Assembly (NCBI GenBank): GCA_949775045.1
Contig: OX459108.1
Span: 14,403,681 to 14,467,680, forward strand
Direction: 5' to 3'
DNA length: 64,000 nucleotides
Source: Metridium senile
Taxonomy: Eukaryota > Cnidaria > Anthozoa > Actiniaria > Metridiidae
Shown here piece by piece: positions 55,301 to 58,300 of this stretch; positions within the stretch are counted from its first letter, which is position 1, and each line of letters opens with the position of its first letter. The notes beneath the pieces are model-generated. The model searched no databases. It was not told where the DNA came from and saw nothing but the letters and a program-made list of their open reading frames with translations. A program made the translations under genes and the position numbers.

Positions 55301-58300
55301 TACGTGTCTTTACTATAATGCTTTTCTTTTACGGATACATGAGAAAAATATCGTATGCCCTTGGCGTGAATGGAACCCCACGGTTACGGCTTTCTAGACC
55401 GTCGGGCTAGAAAGCCGAAACCGTGGGGTTCAATTCCCGCCAATTCAAGGGCATATGATATTTTTCTCATGTATCTGTATTTCACTTATACACCGAACGC
55501 ATTTCAATGCTCTTTTCTTTTACGTTTACGTTACAGGTTATTCGATACGTATATTATTTTGTTACGTCAACATCTCGGTAAAATGGACGCCTGGCTGTTC
55601 AAAGCTGAGGAGAAAATGAGATCGACCGAAGAGATAAAGTCTGGTTATGATAGAGTCAATGAACAGCTAGAGGAACACCAGGTATAAACATCATTATCAT
55701 TATTACTATTATCAGCATCAGTGTCATCATCATCACCATTATTACTATTATCATCATCATAATCAGTACCATCATCACCACCATTATTACTATAATTATC
55801 ATAATCATTATCATCAGTGTCATCGTCATCATCACCATTATTACCATCATGATCTTCATTATTAAAACTATAGTCATTATCACCATATTCATCATCACTA
55901 TAATCATTGACATCAACACCATCTGCAGCAGCAGCATCACCACACGGTGGCCAAATTCACCGTTTTTAAATGTACATGCATGATCATGATCATCACCATT
56001 ATCATCATTGTCATCAACACCATCGTCATCATCATAATCACCGTCTTCAACTATCATCATCACCATTATTATCACTATCATCATCATCACCATTTTAATC
56101 AACAATTATCATTGTCAACAAGATTATCATCATCACGTACCTTTCATTAATTGTAAATAACGTGTTCTATATTTAAATGTAAAATCTAGAAGAGTACACT
56201 TATAGTGTATTTTTTCATTAATTGTAAGTAACGTACTATTCTATATTTACTGTAAATGTTTCAGTTATGTGTTGCTTAATAAAATTTTGTTGAAAAAAAA
56301 AAAATCATCACGTACCTTCATAACCATCACTATCACCACCATTATCATCATTGTCAACAAGATCATCGTCATCATAATCATCGTCATCATCCTGTCCCAT
56401 TTCTTTGTCAGAAATTCCAAGACGAGATCCGTGAACACTCAATGGTGAGCATTATTCTTGAGCTTGACATCACCGACCCTGAAGTCAACAAAAGTGTCCA
56501 ATCACAAGTCAAGTCTCTCAGTGAACGATGGGCTGCGTTATGGCGCTGGTCAGAGGAACGGCGGGCTCGTTTGTTACGTCTGCTTACTAACTGGCAGAAG
56601 TTCCGTGACGAACAGATTGCGTTACTCAACTGGTTATCAGCCAAAGAGAAAGTGCTCAAAGATATGGGAACAACTGATCTATCGAATGGAGAGGAGGTCA
56701 ACAAGCATTTGGATATACTTAAGGTAGGATAAAGTGTTGAAGTCATCAGCCGTAAACTACATATTAATGTAAAAGTAGTTTGAAATGTCAAAGTTTTCTT
56801 CTCCATTAGAGTAAAGGCATTAATTAAGTCCGTGAAGTATTAAAAAAGACTGTACGAAAGGTATATCATACATCATACATCGTAGATCGTAGATCATAGA
56901 GGATAAGCCGAAGCAGTGAATGGGATTTTAATGAATAGTATGCATGATAATTGTCCTTAACTACCATGCTGGTGAATTCAACATGGAGACCTTGAATCCA
57001 CTACTTCAGTCTACGCTTCTATGAGCAACGATCTATAATCTATGATCTACGTTTCGAACACGACAAGGTTTTACAATTAGATTAATACACTTAGTAGTTT
57101 CCAATTCTATTGCCGTTGTTGCTGTTTTTTGTTTTTGTTTTTGACGTTTTGACTATTGCACTTTGACTCTTAGATTTTGTTTGATGGTTTTTAGTGTCTT
57201 CACTGCAATACTCGTAAATAACCTTCATTTTCTTGGTACTATATTTGTCCCGATTCCCACGTCTCATCCTCTAGTAGGTCTCATTTTTCTTTTATTTGCA
57301 CTTCTCTCATCAGAAATTGCAAGCCAATTTAGACGAACAAGGACTAAAGCTTCAAGAGTTACACGGTGCTGGACAAGATCTACTTAAAGATGTCAATAAT
57401 AAGGACAAGGCTAAAAGCGATATCAAACAACAACTCGACGAGTTTGATGAATGTTGGAATGATATTGCTAAACAAGTCATTGAACGAATACACACTGTAA
57501 GTAAATACAAGCGTGCTTGTCTCTATAAGTACATAGCAAGTCATTGAACGAATACATACTGTAAGTGATTACAAGGATGATTGTCTCTATAAGTATATAG
57601 CAAGTCATTGAACGAATACACACTGTAAGTGATTACAAGGATGATTGTATCTATAAGTACATAGCAAGTCATTGAACGAATACATTCTGTAAGTAAATAC
57701 GTACTACAGTGGTACCTCTATTAACCAGTCACCCTCGGGACTTTCCAAAGTGGCCGCTTAATAGAGGTTGACCTCTGAATAGAGGTATAGTCATTGAACG
57801 AATACACACTGTGAGTAAATACGTACTACAGTGGTACCTCTATTAAGCGGTCACCCTCGGGACTTTCCAAAGTGGCCGCTTAATAGAGGTTGACCTCTGA
57901 ATAGAGGTATAGTCATTGAACGAATACACACTGTAAGTAAATACGTACTACAGAGGTACCTCTATTAAGCAGTCACCCTCAGGACTTTCCAAAGTGGCCG
58001 CTTAATAGAGGTTGGCCGCTGAATAGAGGTATAGAATAGGTAAAGGAATAGATTTGGGACTTTCTATTTTGGCCGCCTAATAGAGGGTGACCGCTGAATA
58101 GAGGTATAGAATAGGTAAAGGAATAGATTTGGGACTTTCTATTTTGGCCGCCTAATAGAGGGTGACCGCTTAATAGAGGTATAGAATAGGTAAAGGAATA
58201 GATTTGGGACTTTCTATTTTGGCCGCCTAATAGAGGGTGACCGCTTAATAGAGGTATAGAATAGGTAAAGGAATAGATTTGGGACTTTCTATTTTGGCCG

